Below, piece by piece: positions 1 to 8,450 of a stretch of 51,824 bases of DNA. A model generated the notes under the pieces. The model did no database searches. It had not been told where the DNA came from and saw nothing but the letters and a program-made list of their open reading frames with translations. Source of the DNA: CAZTHL01 sp964613585 (GTDB lineage: Bacteria; Pseudomonadota; Alphaproteobacteria; DSM-16000; Inquilinaceae). Made by a program: the position numbers and the translations under genes. The DNA lies in contig CAZTHL010000020.1 in assembly GCA_964613585.1 (NCBI GenBank), positions 1 through 51,824 of the forward strand. The letters run 5' to 3'. The stretch's first letter is position 1; every line of letters starts with the position of its first letter.

Positions 1-2
1 GT

Positions 3-53
3 CCGGCAAAGCTCTCAGCCGAGATCATCAATGCGGTGAGAAATCCGGGTTAA
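3..53 (+). CDS. Possible 3' end of an upstream gene (partial)
   Basis: The third forward frame is open from the window edge and reads PAKLSAEIINAVRNPG before a TAA stop. The composition is protein-like, and a gene ending here would precede the 207-base gap before the acyltransferase. Only 16 codons are visible, so neither the family nor the reality of the gene can be established. Confidence 0.3.
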   Translation, partial: PAKLSAEIINAVRNPG

Positions 54-115
54 GCCTCACCTCTCGGCAATCCGAGCGATCGAGGTCTTCATCAATGCAG
101 GCCTTGACGAATCGT

Positions 116-135
116 GAGGCTCGCTACCGAGCCTC
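116..135. terminator. Perfect hairpin in the gap before the acyltransferase
   Basis: GAGGCTCG and CGAGCCTC form an 8-bp perfect stem around the four-base loop CTAC. No T-run follows on either strand, so this is at best a factor-assisted terminator for the minus-strand acyltransferase or for the gene entering from the left. The remaining bases 54-260 show nothing else I can support. Confidence 0.3.
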
Positions 136-260
136 GCTGCCGGAGCGCGGCGAGACGGCGCTCCAACGGCGCAGGCTCTATGCGGGACCGTTCGACGGTC
201 GCGCGGCACGCGGTGGATCGCTCCGGCTCCGGCCGCCGGCACACCGTCGCCCTACGCTGA

Positions 261-1055
261 TCAGGCGGTGCCCGTGCCGTCGGCCGGCCGACCATCCCGT
301 CGGCGGATCGTCCGGGCCGGGATCCCGCCGACAACAACCAGGGAATCGATGGTCCCGCGCGCGACAGCCCCGGCCGCCACCACGCTCCCGGTGCCGATAC
401 GGGTCCCGCCCAGGACCATGGCGGAACCACCCAGCCACACATTGTCCTCTATGCGCACCGACCCGTTCGGCTTGATGCCCTGGCGCCAGATGGGCACGTC
501 CACACGGTCGAGATGGTACTCGCCGCCGCCGACCAGCGAGACCCGCGGGCCGACAAGCACGTCGGCGCCGATATCGATGTCGCTCCCGTCCGTCGCGATC
601 AGCTGAGCGTGCGGACCGAGCCCGGTGCGGGCACCGATTCGAAGGGTCGACCCCTTGACCTTGAGGAAGCCGAAGGCCGAGACGATCACGTCGTCACCAA
701 TCGTGATCGCCTGGTCCGTCGTCTCGTTTCGGGCGTCGAGCACACAGTGCTCGCTGATGACGACTCGTGCCCCAAGGTGGATGCGATGCGGATGGCGCAA
801 GGTGATGCCGGGAGCAAACTGCACCCCTGGGCCGCACGATCCAAACAGCCTTGGCCAGAAAGCCTTGCGCAAAGCCAGTCCCAGAGCCCCGGGGATCGGC
901 GCCAGCCACACGCAGAGCTCGTAGTAGAGCGTTCGCGCCAAGCGTCGGGAGCCGATCATGACATCCTGATAACGGCGCCAGCTCGCCCCCTCGCCGCTGA
1001 TCGTCTGCTGCGTCTTGGCCATTCCGACCTGCGGTGGCGCTCCCGAAGGGTTCAT
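261..1055 (-). CDS. Left-handed beta-helix (hexapeptide) acyltransferase, WcaF-like
   Basis: The 264-aa product has an N-terminal helical region (WRRYQDVMIGSRRLARTLYYEL) followed from about residue 75 by degenerate hexapeptide repeats such as IHLGARVVISEHCVLD, ITIGDDVIVSAFG and VRIEDNVWLGGSAMVLGG, typical of O-acetyltransferases that decorate polysaccharides. It ends in the usual VVVGGIPARTI motif. The start is set by AAGGAG six bases upstream of ATG. It is divergent from the flippase-like gene at 1282. Its likely role is acetylation of a surface polysaccharide sugar; the acceptor cannot be read from the sequence. Confidence 0.85.
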   Translation of the reverse strand: MNPSGAPPQVGMAKTQQTISGEGASWRRYQDVMIGSRRLARTLYYELCVWLAPIPGALGLALRKAFWPRLFGSCGPGVQFAPGITLRHPHRIHLGARVVISEHCVLDARNETTDQAITIGDDVIVSAFGFLKVKGSTLRIGARTGLGPHAQLIATDGSDIDIGADVLVGPRVSLVGGGEYHLDRVDVPIWRQGIKPNGSVRIEDNVWLGGSAMVLGGTRIGTGSVVAAGAVARGTIDSLVVVGGIPARTIRRRDGRPADGTGTA

Positions 1056-1200
1056 GCCCGCTCCTTTGCAAACATTTCTTCAAGGGCCGCCTTGTCCTTA
1101 TGGTACCGACGAGCCGCACAGGGGCTGATGGGGCCCTGCCGCCCGGCAAGGCGTCCGGGCCGGTCGGCAAAATCTCCGAGGGGCCGGCCGGCGGGTCCTG

Positions 1201-1257
1201 GAGCGTGTCCGGCTCACGTGGCATCGCCGGCCGATACCGCGTCAGGCGGAAACGCTC
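1201..1257. repeat. Dispersed palindromic element, copy 1
   Basis: Terminal arms GAGCGTGTCCG (1201-1211) and CGGAAACGCTC (1247-1257) are inverted with one mismatch. The interior carries GGCATCGCCGG and CGCGTCAGG blocks that recur in the copies at 48037-48084 and 43967-44090. It sits in the divergent promoter region just upstream of the flippase-like gene. Confidence 0.75.
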
Positions 1258-1281
1258 TAGCGCGTGGCGAGGAACAAGTCG

Positions 1282-2268
1282 ATGGCCGAGACGACACCAG
1301 GCTTCGCGGGACGGGTGTTCCGGTGGCTTCGCATTCCAATCAGCCTCCTGGTCCTCGGCCTGCTGATCCACTTCATCGACGTGTCCGAGACGCTACGGGT
1401 CCTGAGCAAGGCCGATCCCCTGCTCATTGCGCTGTACGGAGCCACCATCCTGCTCGACCGCATCGTTGCCACCTGGCGCTGGCTGACACTGGTGCGTCTG
1501 GCCAATGACCGTGTCGGCTTCTGGGACCTGTTCAGGCTCGGCATGGTCAGCAATTTCGTCGGTTTCTTCCTGCCCGGGACGGTCGGCGTCGAGGCGTTGC
1601 GCGTCTATGGTCTGTCGCGGGAGACATCAAACGCGGCGCTCGCCATCTCCTCGGTGTTCATTGAACGCATCATGGCGCTGCTGGCTCTCGCCGTCCTGGT
1701 CATCCTCGGCTTGCTGCTGGCCCCGCTCGACCAGGTGCCTGACACGGTGTCGATCCTTGCCTGGGCCGTCTGCCTGTGCCTGTGCATCGGGATCCTCGGC
1801 CTGTATTCCGGCCCCATCCGACACATCGTGCTGCTCCCGCTGCGCGCCGCGCCCCTGCGCCGGGTCCGGGGCGTGATGCTCGACATCTTCGCCCAGATCG
1901 ACCAGCTCCGAGACCGGCCCGGGCTGATTGCCGGTCAGTTTCTCCTATCGATCCTGTTCCAGCTGCTGCGCGTCGTAGGCGCCGTGTTCGGGGCGCTGGC
2001 GCTGGGCATCGACGCCGCCTTCGCCCTGTTCTTCGTCATCATCCCGATAACCGTCCTGGTCACGATGATCCCGATATCCTTCGGCGGGCTCGGGGTTCGC
2101 GAAGCCAGCTACGTGGGCCTGTTCGCGCTGGTGGGCGTCAACGCCAGCGACGCCTTCGCCTTGGCGATCCTGAATTTTCTGCTCGTCATGGCGGTCTTGA
2201 TGATGCCGGGAGCCTTCTTCTATTTCCGCTTCGGGCTCTGGAAGGCACCCAAGCAGGCGGTCGACTGA
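1282..2268 (+). CDS. Lysylphosphatidylglycerol synthase-type TM protein (UPF0104), flippase-like
   Basis: The 328-aa product has about eight hydrophobic segments. It carries family-like sequence VSNFVGFFLPGTVGVEALRVYGLSRET around residues 85-115 and PISFGGLGVREASYVGLF near residue 260, as in the UPF0104/LPG-synthase transmembrane family often found in glycolipid and polysaccharide clusters. ATG at 1282 is preferred over a GTG at 1264 because GAGGA lies about eight bases before it. The gene converges on the glycosyltransferase at 2278 with a nine-base gap. The role is probably transport or presentation of a lipid-linked intermediate. That is inferred from context; the family is poorly characterised. 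Confidence 0.8.
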   Translation: MAETTPGFAGRVFRWLRIPISLLVLGLLIHFIDVSETLRVLSKADPLLIALYGATILLDRIVATWRWLTLVRLANDRVGFWDLFRLGMVSNFVGFFLPGTVGVEALRVYGLSRETSNAALAISSVFIERIMALLALAVLVILGLLLAPLDQVPDTVSILAWAVCLCLCIGILGLYSGPIRHIVLLPLRAAPLRRVRGVMLDIFAQIDQLRDRPGLIAGQFLLSILFQLLRVVGAVFGALALGIDAAFALFFVIIPITVLVTMIPISFGGLGVREASYVGLFALVGVNASDAFALAILNFLLVMAVLMMPGAFFYFRFGLWKAPKQAVD

Positions 2269-2277
2269 CGGCACACG

Positions 2278-3393
2278 CTACAAGAGCTTTGCCGCCAGCT
2301 TCCAGTAAAGGCCATAGAAGCGCTCCATGGCGCGCTTGGCAAAGGAGATAAAGGCGCTTTCCACCAGATCCGCTCGCACGCTCATGCGACCGGACGTCAA
2401 TAGATGCCGGTCCGAGATCGTCCTCATCGTCTGCAGCGCCCGCCGTTTCCGCATCACCAGGGGAGCGATTCGGACGAGGTCCAGCACCCCTGAGAGATAC
2501 GGAAGGATCCGGCCTTTAAGGAGCAGAAATGTGATTACTGAAAGCTCATGCAAGACAAGAGCAGGCCAGAGAACCAGAAGCGATTTGGCAGAGAACAGCG
2601 TCAGGGTGAAGAGATGCCGATTGCGCGTCTGATAGCGCAGCATCCTAAAGCCTCGTTTCTTGAGACGGTGAGCACACAGCGCTTCGGGCACAAGGAAGAT
2701 CGGCCGTCCGGACATGGACATCTTGAAGGTGAATTCACCGTCCTCTCGACCGAAAAAATAGTCCTCATCAAAACCGCCGACCTCCTGCCAGGACTGCCGT
2801 GAAACCAGCATGCAGATTCCCGTCGCCGCCGTCACGAGCCTGTCGGCACCATCAGCCTCGATGATCGGTGTGTCCGCATTCACCAGAATGGCTTCGCTCA
2901 AGAAATGGATGAGGGTGCCATCGTTTTGGATGGTGTCTCGATCCTTGGCATGAACGACCCGCGGGATCACGATGCCGGCGTTCGAATGCCGCTCGAGCGC
3001 GTCGACGAGCCGTTCCAGACAGGTCGGATCCGGCTCGGCGTCATCATCGACCAGGAACACCCAATCCTCGTCGCTGTGCTCGAAGACGGCGTTCCGCGCC
3101 GGGTTGGGGCCCCGATTCTCGGCCAAGCGAACAATTTCAATATTCGGGAAATGCGCTGCCACCAGATCCGCGGTGCCGTCGGTGGAGGCGACATCGATCA
3201 GCAGGATTCGTCTCGGCGGTCGGTTCTGGCGCACCAGGGCCTTGATGGTATCGAGGACCTTCTCGCGCCCATTGTGGCTGACAATGCCGGCGACGACGCC
3301 AACCGGGGCGGGCCGATCCGTCGACCGTTCGAGGGCGGTTGCGGCAGCCGTACCGGGACGGGTTTCATGGCCGGCGTCCTTGGGAGCGTCCAT
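2278..3393 (-). CDS. Family 2 glycosyltransferase, rhamnosyltransferase-like
   Basis: The 371-aa product shows a GT-A fold: IVSHNGREKVLDTIKAL, then LIDVASTDGTADLV, then the metal-binding VFLVDDDAEP, and GGFDEDYFFGREDGEF for the acceptor site. A hydrophobic C-terminal part (LVLWPALVLHELSVITFLLL) suggests membrane association. The ATG at 3393 is chosen; a GTG one codon earlier is possible. Parts of the gene and its upstream region are much lower in GC than the neighbours (bases 2521-2580 are 28/60 G+C), which hints at acquisition by transfer. It probably adds one sugar to a surface glycan; donor and acceptor are unknown. Confidence 0.85.
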   Translation of the reverse strand: MDAPKDAGHETRPGTAAATALERSTDRPAPVGVVAGIVSHNGREKVLDTIKALVRQNRPPRRILLIDVASTDGTADLVAAHFPNIEIVRLAENRGPNPARNAVFEHSDEDWVFLVDDDAEPDPTCLERLVDALERHSNAGIVIPRVVHAKDRDTIQNDGTLIHFLSEAILVNADTPIIEADGADRLVTAATGICMLVSRQSWQEVGGFDEDYFFGREDGEFTFKMSMSGRPIFLVPEALCAHRLKKRGFRMLRYQTRNRHLFTLTLFSAKSLLVLWPALVLHELSVITFLLLKGRILPYLSGVLDLVRIAPLVMRKRRALQTMRTISDRHLLTSGRMSVRADLVESAFISFAKRAMERFYGLYWKLAAKLL

Positions 3394-3620
3394 CACGATG
3401 TTCTGACCTCGCTCCTTGATCCTTGATCGGCCCCGTCCAGGACGGATTTTCCGATTTGATGTTCGGTTCTAAACCAAATCTCTGAAGGATCGGCTATCGG
3501 GATCGCTGATGGCAGCGCCATGGGCATGTGGGCTTGAACGCGGTTCCGGGTCGACGTGATCGATGCCGCTCCGGTGCTGTCGCGTGACGGAACCGGCCGC
3601 GGGGCAGTGACAGGAGACAC

Positions 3621-4619
3621 ATGAACGGGTTCTGGAAGGACCGCCGGGTGCTGGTCACCGGCGCGGGCGGCTTCACCGGCAGCCATCTGGCCCGCCGGCT
3701 CGCCGACCAGGGCGCGCTGGTGCGCGCGTTCGTGCGGCGCGGCGGCTCGCGGCGCGACCTGCCGGCGGAGGTCGAGACCGTCGAGGGCGACCTCACCGAT
3801 CCAGGCGACGGCGCCCGCGCGGTCGACGGCGTCGACACGGTGTTCCACGTCGCCGCCGTGTTCCGCCAGGTGTCCGGCGGTCGGGCGGTGCTGCAGGCGG
3901 TCCACGTCGACGCCACCGACGCGCTGATTCGCGCCGCCCGGCAGGCCGGCTGCCGCCGCTTCGTGCACACCTCGACCATGGGCGTGCACGGCCATGTCCG
4001 GCGCGGGCCCGGCGACGAGGAGACGGAGTTCGGCCCCGGCGACGACTACCAGGAGACCAAGCTGGAGGGCGAGCTGCTGGCCCGGCGGGTCGGCGACGAG
4101 ATCGGCCAGCCCTGGACCGTGGTCCGCCCGTGCGGCATCTACGGCCCCGGCGACACCCGCTTCCTCAAGATGGTCCGCCCGATCGCCCGGCGCCGCTTCT
4201 TCATGATCGGGAGCGGCGAGCCGCGCTACCATTTCGTATACATCGACGATCTGGTCGACGGCTTCCTCCTGGCCGGCGAGCGGGAGGAGGCCGCGGGCCA
4301 GGTGTTCCTGATCGGCGGCCCGACCCGGCCGACCCTGAACGAACTCGCGGCCACCCTCGCCGAGCTGCTCGAGGTGCCGGCGCCGCGCCTCCACGTGCCG
4401 GTCGGCCCCCTGATGACGGCCGGCCGCCTGGTCGAGGCGCTGTGCACGCCGCTCGGCCTCGAGCCGCCGCTGCATCCGCGCCGCGTCGCCTTCTTCACCA
4501 AGAACCGGGAGTTCACGATCGACAAGGCCCGGACGCACCTCGGCTACCAGCCCCAGGTCGATCATCGCGAGGGCTTCCGCCGTCTGATCGCCTGGTACCG
4601 GCAGGAAGGGCTGGTCTGA
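3621..4619 (+). CDS. NAD(P)-dependent sugar epimerase/dehydratase (extended SDR)
   Basis: The 332-aa product begins with a Rossmann motif LVTGAGGFTGSHLARRLA and has the SDR catalytic triad elements HTSTMGVHG and YQETK near residues 118-145. RPCGIYGPGDTRF and FVYIDDLVDGFLLA are typical of extended SDRs of the NAD-dependent epimerase family. AGGAGACAC directly before the ATG supports the start. It is divergent from the low-GC glycosyltransferase and converges on the XrtA operon. It may supply a modified nucleotide sugar, but the substrate cannot be assigned. Confidence 0.85.
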   Translation: MNGFWKDRRVLVTGAGGFTGSHLARRLADQGALVRAFVRRGGSRRDLPAEVETVEGDLTDPGDGARAVDGVDTVFHVAAVFRQVSGGRAVLQAVHVDATDALIRAARQAGCRRFVHTSTMGVHGHVRRGPGDEETEFGPGDDYQETKLEGELLARRVGDEIGQPWTVVRPCGIYGPGDTRFLKMVRPIARRRFFMIGSGEPRYHFVYIDDLVDGFLLAGEREEAAGQVFLIGGPTRPTLNELAATLAELLEVPAPRLHVPVGPLMTAGRLVEALCTPLGLEPPLHPRRVAFFTKNREFTIDKARTHLGYQPQVDHREGFRRLIAWYRQEGLV

Positions 4620-4698
4620 TGCCGCCGAGCCCACGCGACGACCCGTCGGCTCGGCTTGGGGGGTGACCGTCGGCCCTGCCGCCGCCCGGGCGCGCCGT

Positions 4699-4730
4699 GG
4701 CGAGCCAACGGCGGAAGCCCGTGGCTCGCC
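4699..4730. terminator. Inverted repeat between convergent genes
   Basis: GGCGAGCC (4699-4706) and GGCTCGCC (4723-4730) form an 8-bp stem with a 16-base loop between the convergent epimerase and the last gene of the XrtA operon. There is no T-run. It is a plausible weak or factor-assisted bidirectional terminator. Confidence 0.4.
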
Positions 4731-4744
4731 GGTCTGAGCCGGGA

Positions 4745-6316
4745 CTATTCCGCCGCGGGCTTGGCGGCAGGCGCCGCCGACGACCCGTCGGTCTGCCCGG
4801 GGCGGCCGCGGTGGCGCCCCAGCAGGCTGCGCGCCGCCTCGATCTCCTCGTGCCGGCGCGGCGTGTCCCAGCCGAGCGCGCCGGCCATGGCCTCGGCGGC
4901 CACGGCGAGCGTCCGCTCGGATACCTGCCCGGTCTCACCGAGGCGGGTGCGCCGGAAGATCACGTCGCCGAGCCGCAGCGCCATCTCCTCCCGCGCGGCC
5001 GTCCGGCAGCGCTCCGCCAGGGCCTCGTCGTTGGCGGGATCGTCGCGAAGGGTCGCCGCCGGCAGCGGCGGGATCGCGGCCTCCGGTCGGACGGGCGGCC
5101 GGCCCAGGCGCTGCATGAGATGATCGGCCAGCCGCTCGGCGACGAGCCGCGCGGTGGTCCACTTGATGCTGACCACGCTGATGAGACCGTCGACGCCGTC
5201 GACCGCGCGATGGTCGATGACGTTGCCGCGCTTGCGCCGCTTGACCTCGCCGACATCGTCCTCCTGCGCTGCCGGGGTCAGCCCGGCATAGCAATAGACG
5301 ACCTCCTCGCGGCCGATGCCAAGCTCGGGCGCCGCCTCGTTGATCTCGGCCAGGAAGTCCCGGATCTCCGCCTCATCGAACCGGTACGCGTCCGGCTCGC
5401 CGCTGAACGGCAGATGGGCCGTGCCGACCAGGGTGCGCCCCATCCAGGGCACCAGGAAGAACATGCGGCCGCCCCGGTCGACCACCGCGTCCGACCGGCG
5501 ACGGCTGGCCACGCCGAAGCCGGTGCCGCCGGTCAGCCGCCGGTCGACGACCAGGTTCAAGGCGCGGGCCAGCGGGGCGAAGGATCGGCTCGACAGGGTC
5601 TGCCGGGAGCGCCGGCCCAGGGCGGCCGCGGCGGCGCCCGCGCAGTTGACCGTCACCGCGGCACGGATCTCGACGGTCCGGCCGGTGAGCCGATCCTCCG
5701 CCATGACCCCCTCGACCCGGCCGGGCGGCCCGAGCAGCTCGACCGCCTCCAGGTAATTGGCCAAGTCGGCGCCGGCGCGCGCGGCGTCCTCGGCGCAGGC
5801 GAGCAGCAGCCGGTTGGCGTCCAGCATCAGCCCGTCATGCCAGGCGCCGCCGCCGCTCATCCGCGTCGTGTCGAGCCCCGGCATCAGCGCCGCCAGCCCG
5901 CGCCGCGGCGCCACCCCGGCCGCCGGCACCTGGCGGCCGCGGATGCGCGCCGTCAGCGCGTTGTACAGCAGGGCGGCGGCACCAAAGGCCTCGGGTCCGC
6001 GCGTGCCATGGCCGTAGAGCGGGATGACGAAGCGCTGGGCCGCGACCAGCCCGGGCGCCATGGTCATCCAGAAGCGCCGCTCCCGCGCCGAGGCGAGCAG
6101 GCGCGGGATGTCCAGGTGCTGGATGTAGCGGATGCCGCCGTGGATGATCTTGAGTGAGTTGTGCGAGGTCTCGGCTCCGAGATCGTGCCGCTCGATCAGC
6201 GCCACCGAGAGCCCGCGGCGGGCCGCCTCGCGCGCCACGCACACCCCGTAGATGCCGCCTCCGACGACCAGCAGGTCGTAGCGCCGTTCCTCAAGGGCGT
6301 CGGGATCGCGGCGCAT
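4745..6316 (-). CDS. GlpD-like FAD-dependent glycerol-3-phosphate dehydrogenase family protein
   Basis: The 523-aa product opens with the FAD-binding motif DLLVVGGGIYGVCVAREAARRGL, followed by ETSHNSLKIIHGGIRYIQ, the GlpD-type substrate-loop region, then FFLVPWMGRTLVGTAHLPF and a C-terminal alpha-helical region. GlpD oxidises glycerol-3-phosphate to dihydroxyacetone phosphate and feeds electrons to quinone. Here it is the last gene of the XrtA exopolysaccharide operon, five bases after the methyltransferase stop, which is an unusual setting. The open frame extends far upstream, but ATG at 6316 gives the natural N-terminus. It could act on a glycerol-phosphate substituent or another sugar-alcohol rather than in glycerol catabolism. 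Confidence 0.8.
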   Translation of the reverse strand: MRRDPDALEERRYDLLVVGGGIYGVCVAREAARRGLSVALIERHDLGAETSHNSLKIIHGGIRYIQHLDIPRLLASARERRFWMTMAPGLVAAQRFVIPLYGHGTRGPEAFGAAALLYNALTARIRGRQVPAAGVAPRRGLAALMPGLDTTRMSGGGAWHDGLMLDANRLLLACAEDAARAGADLANYLEAVELLGPPGRVEGVMAEDRLTGRTVEIRAAVTVNCAGAAAAALGRRSRQTLSSRSFAPLARALNLVVDRRLTGGTGFGVASRRRSDAVVDRGGRMFFLVPWMGRTLVGTAHLPFSGEPDAYRFDEAEIRDFLAEINEAAPELGIGREEVVYCYAGLTPAAQEDDVGEVKRRKRGNVIDHRAVDGVDGLISVVSIKWTTARLVAERLADHLMQRLGRPPVRPEAAIPPLPAATLRDDPANDEALAERCRTAAREEMALRLGDVIFRRTRLGETGQVSERTLAVAAEAMAGALGWDTPRRHEEIEAARSLLGRHRGRPGQTDGSSAAPAAKPAAE

Positions 6317-6321
6317 CCGGT

Positions 6322-7194
6322 TCAGGCGCCCTGCTTGCGCACGATGGCCACCATGTGATGGCCGGAGCGGCCGGTCAGGCGTCGCGGCAGCGCGTTGAAC
6401 AGGTCGACGAAGAGGTGATTGTAAATCAGCGCCTTGACCCCCTTGTGCACCTTGGTGCGCACCGGGAAGCGCTCGAAGCGCAGGTCGACCTCGGCAAAGA
6501 TCTCGAGCAGGGCCGCGAACTGCTCGGGAGAGTACCAGTGGAACACCGGGGCGCCGAGGTGATCGATCTCGACCTTCATCAGCCGGTGAAGGAATCGCAT
6601 CCAGGACCGGCTGTTGACCATCATCAGGATGGCGGTGCCGCCGGGCCGCAGGACCCGGTGGATCTCCGCGACCATGCGCTCCGGGCTCGGGGTGAAATGC
6701 AGCACGGTATGGCAGTAGACGAGGTCGTAGGCGTTGTCGCCGATCTCGAGCGCCTCGCCGTTCATCGGCCGGAAGCTGCCGCCGATGGCGCGCTGGCTGA
6801 AGTTGCGCTGTGACAGGCCGACGGCGCTCATGGCGATGTCGATCCCGGTGATCCGGGCGCCGTTCTCTGCGAAGCGGGCGGCGTCGTTGCCGAGACCGCA
6901 GCCGACGTCGAGCACCTCCCGGCCGCGGTAGCCGGCGTAGTCGACGAGCCGATCGAGATAGTCCAGCTTCTCGAACCGGTAGGCGGCGGTCTCGCGGAAG
7001 AAGGTCGGCGTGCCGGGTCGCCCGCGCGCGATCGGCCAGTCGGTGACGTGCTCCTCCCAGTAGGCCTTCACGGCCGCCAGCCGGTCGTCGCCCGGCGACT
7101 CGGCGGCCGGCCGCAACGAGGCCGCGGGTGCGGATGGTGTTGCCGGCGCGACGGCGGCGCCGGCGCTTTCCTCGGGCGTGGCGACTCCGGTCAT
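6322..7194 (-). CDS. Class I SAM-dependent methyltransferase in the XrtA operon
   Basis: The 290-aa product has a disordered Ala/Pro-rich N-terminus, then motif I EVLDVGCGLGNDAARFA near residue 95, GIDIAMSAVGLSQ, YDLVYCHTVLHFTPSPE and LRPGGTAILMMVN, the Rossmann fold of class I methyltransferases. The C-terminal part (VHKGVKALIYNHLFVDLFNALP) is reminiscent of lipid- or sugar-directed enzymes. The start at ATG 7194 follows GAGGTCGAG. It lies 41 bases after the GT4 gene and 5 before the GlpD-like gene, so it is co-transcribed. It probably methylates a polysaccharide sugar or lipid intermediate. Confidence 0.8.
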   Translation of the reverse strand: MTGVATPEESAGAAVAPATPSAPAASLRPAAESPGDDRLAAVKAYWEEHVTDWPIARGRPGTPTFFRETAAYRFEKLDYLDRLVDYAGYRGREVLDVGCGLGNDAARFAENGARITGIDIAMSAVGLSQRNFSQRAIGGSFRPMNGEALEIGDNAYDLVYCHTVLHFTPSPERMVAEIHRVLRPGGTAILMMVNSRSWMRFLHRLMKVEIDHLGAPVFHWYSPEQFAALLEIFAEVDLRFERFPVRTKVHKGVKALIYNHLFVDLFNALPRRLTGRSGHHMVAIVRKQGA

Positions 7195-7235
7195 GACGTG
7201 CTCGACCTCGCTTCCGCTTGCGAACGGACCGGCGC

Positions 7236-8450
7236 TCACGCGGCCTCGGCCGGCTGCCGGCTGGTCTCCTTGGCGCCGACCAGTTCGAGCAGCCGCCGCA
7301 TCTTGGCCTCGTAGACGGGTCTGGAATACCGCTGCTGGTACAGCGCTTGAGCCGCGGCGACCACCGAGGCGCGCCGCGATCCGTCGCCCAGCGCCGCAAT
7401 CAGGCCCTCTGCCATGGATTCGGCATCGGGGTCCACCATGAAGCACACATCGTCGTTCAGCACCTGGGTGTGCGAGAGGATGCGCGTGGCGACAAGCGGC
7501 GTGCCGCTGGCCAGCAGTTCGTAGATCTTGAGCGGCGTGTTGATCCCGGTGGTGCGGGGCGAGGTCAGAATGGCGGCGCGCGCCATGTATGCCTTGGCCG
7601 TCGCCTGGTCGACACGGCCGGTGAGCAGGCAATGCTCGGAGACGCCAAGCTCGCGCGCCAGCCCGCTATAGCGCTCGACCTGCTCGGCGCTGCCGCCGAC
7701 CAGGAGCAGGAACGCCTCGCTGCGCTCACGATGCGCCTTGGCGAACCCCTCGATCAGGATGTCAATTCCCTGATAGGCCTCAAGGGTGCCGGCGTAGGCG
7801 ACGATCGGCCGGTCCGCGGGCAGCGGCAGCAGCGGACCCGGCTCCGGCGCCGCGCCGGCCGAGCCGGCAAGCCGAACCGGATCGAAAATCGAGTTCTCGA
7901 TCAGCAGGTGCCGCTCGGGGTCGGGGAGGCGCGGCTCGGCATAGGCGGCCAGCTCCGGGCAAATGGTGATCACCGCATCCGAGGCACGCAGGCAGGTCCG
8001 TTCCAGCCACTCGAAGGTGCCGATCAGCAGCCTGGAGGTGGTAAACTTGTAGTTGGTCAGCTGCTCCGGCAGGCTGGAATGCATATCGTAGATCAGCTTG
8101 AAGCCGAAGATCGGCTTGAGGAAGCGGCTGAAGAAGATGCTCTCCTCGTGGGCGTGCACGAAGTCGTAGCGCCGGCGGACCAGCAGCGCCAGGGTCCACA
8201 GCACGACGAACCCGTCGAGGAACAGCTTGGCAAGGGACGGTCCGATCCTGATCGGCTCGACAAACCGGAAGCGGGGGATGCGGATGATGCGCACGCCCGG
8301 AATGTCGACGTCCTGCCCCTCGCCGTAGGTCAGCAGGTCGAGCTCGGCGCCGAGCTCGGCGGTCACCAGGGACCGGTAGTAGACGCTGAACGGCGTGCCG
8401 CGCGGCGAGAAGAATGGCTGCGGGGCGATCACCAGTCCCTTGAGACTCAT
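7236..8450 (-). CDS. Family 4 glycosyltransferase of the XrtA operon
   Basis: The 404-aa product has a GT-B layout. The N-terminal acceptor domain contains APQPFFSPRGTPFSVYYR and DFVHAHEESIFFSRFL. The C-terminal donor domain contains PIVAYAGTLEAYQGIDILIEGF, LTGRVDQATAKAYMARAAIL and the E-x7-E-like TTGINTPLKIYELLASGTPLVAT. The ATG overlaps the stop of the upstream hydrolase by ATGA, indicating translational coupling. It resembles the exosortase-A-associated glycosyltransferases found in these loci and probably adds one sugar on the cytoplasmic side. The specific subfamily is not certain. Confidence 0.88.
   Translation of the reverse strand: MSLKGLVIAPQPFFSPRGTPFSVYYRSLVTAELGAELDLLTYGEGQDVDIPGVRIIRIPRFRFVEPIRIGPSLAKLFLDGFVVLWTLALLVRRRYDFVHAHEESIFFSRFLKPIFGFKLIYDMHSSLPEQLTNYKFTTSRLLIGTFEWLERTCLRASDAVITICPELAAYAEPRLPDPERHLLIENSIFDPVRLAGSAGAAPEPGPLLPLPADRPIVAYAGTLEAYQGIDILIEGFAKAHRERSEAFLLLVGGSAEQVERYSGLARELGVSEHCLLTGRVDQATAKAYMARAAILTSPRTTGINTPLKIYELLASGTPLVATRILSHTQVLNDDVCFMVDPDAESMAEGLIAALGDGSRRASVVAAAQALYQQRYSRPVYEAKMRRLLELVGAKETSRQPAEAA

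Noticed and set aside
6317..7399. Long N-terminal extension of the GlpD-like frame
   Set aside because: It overlaps the methyltransferase gene out of frame and carries no motif; the FAD motif begins directly after ATG 6316.
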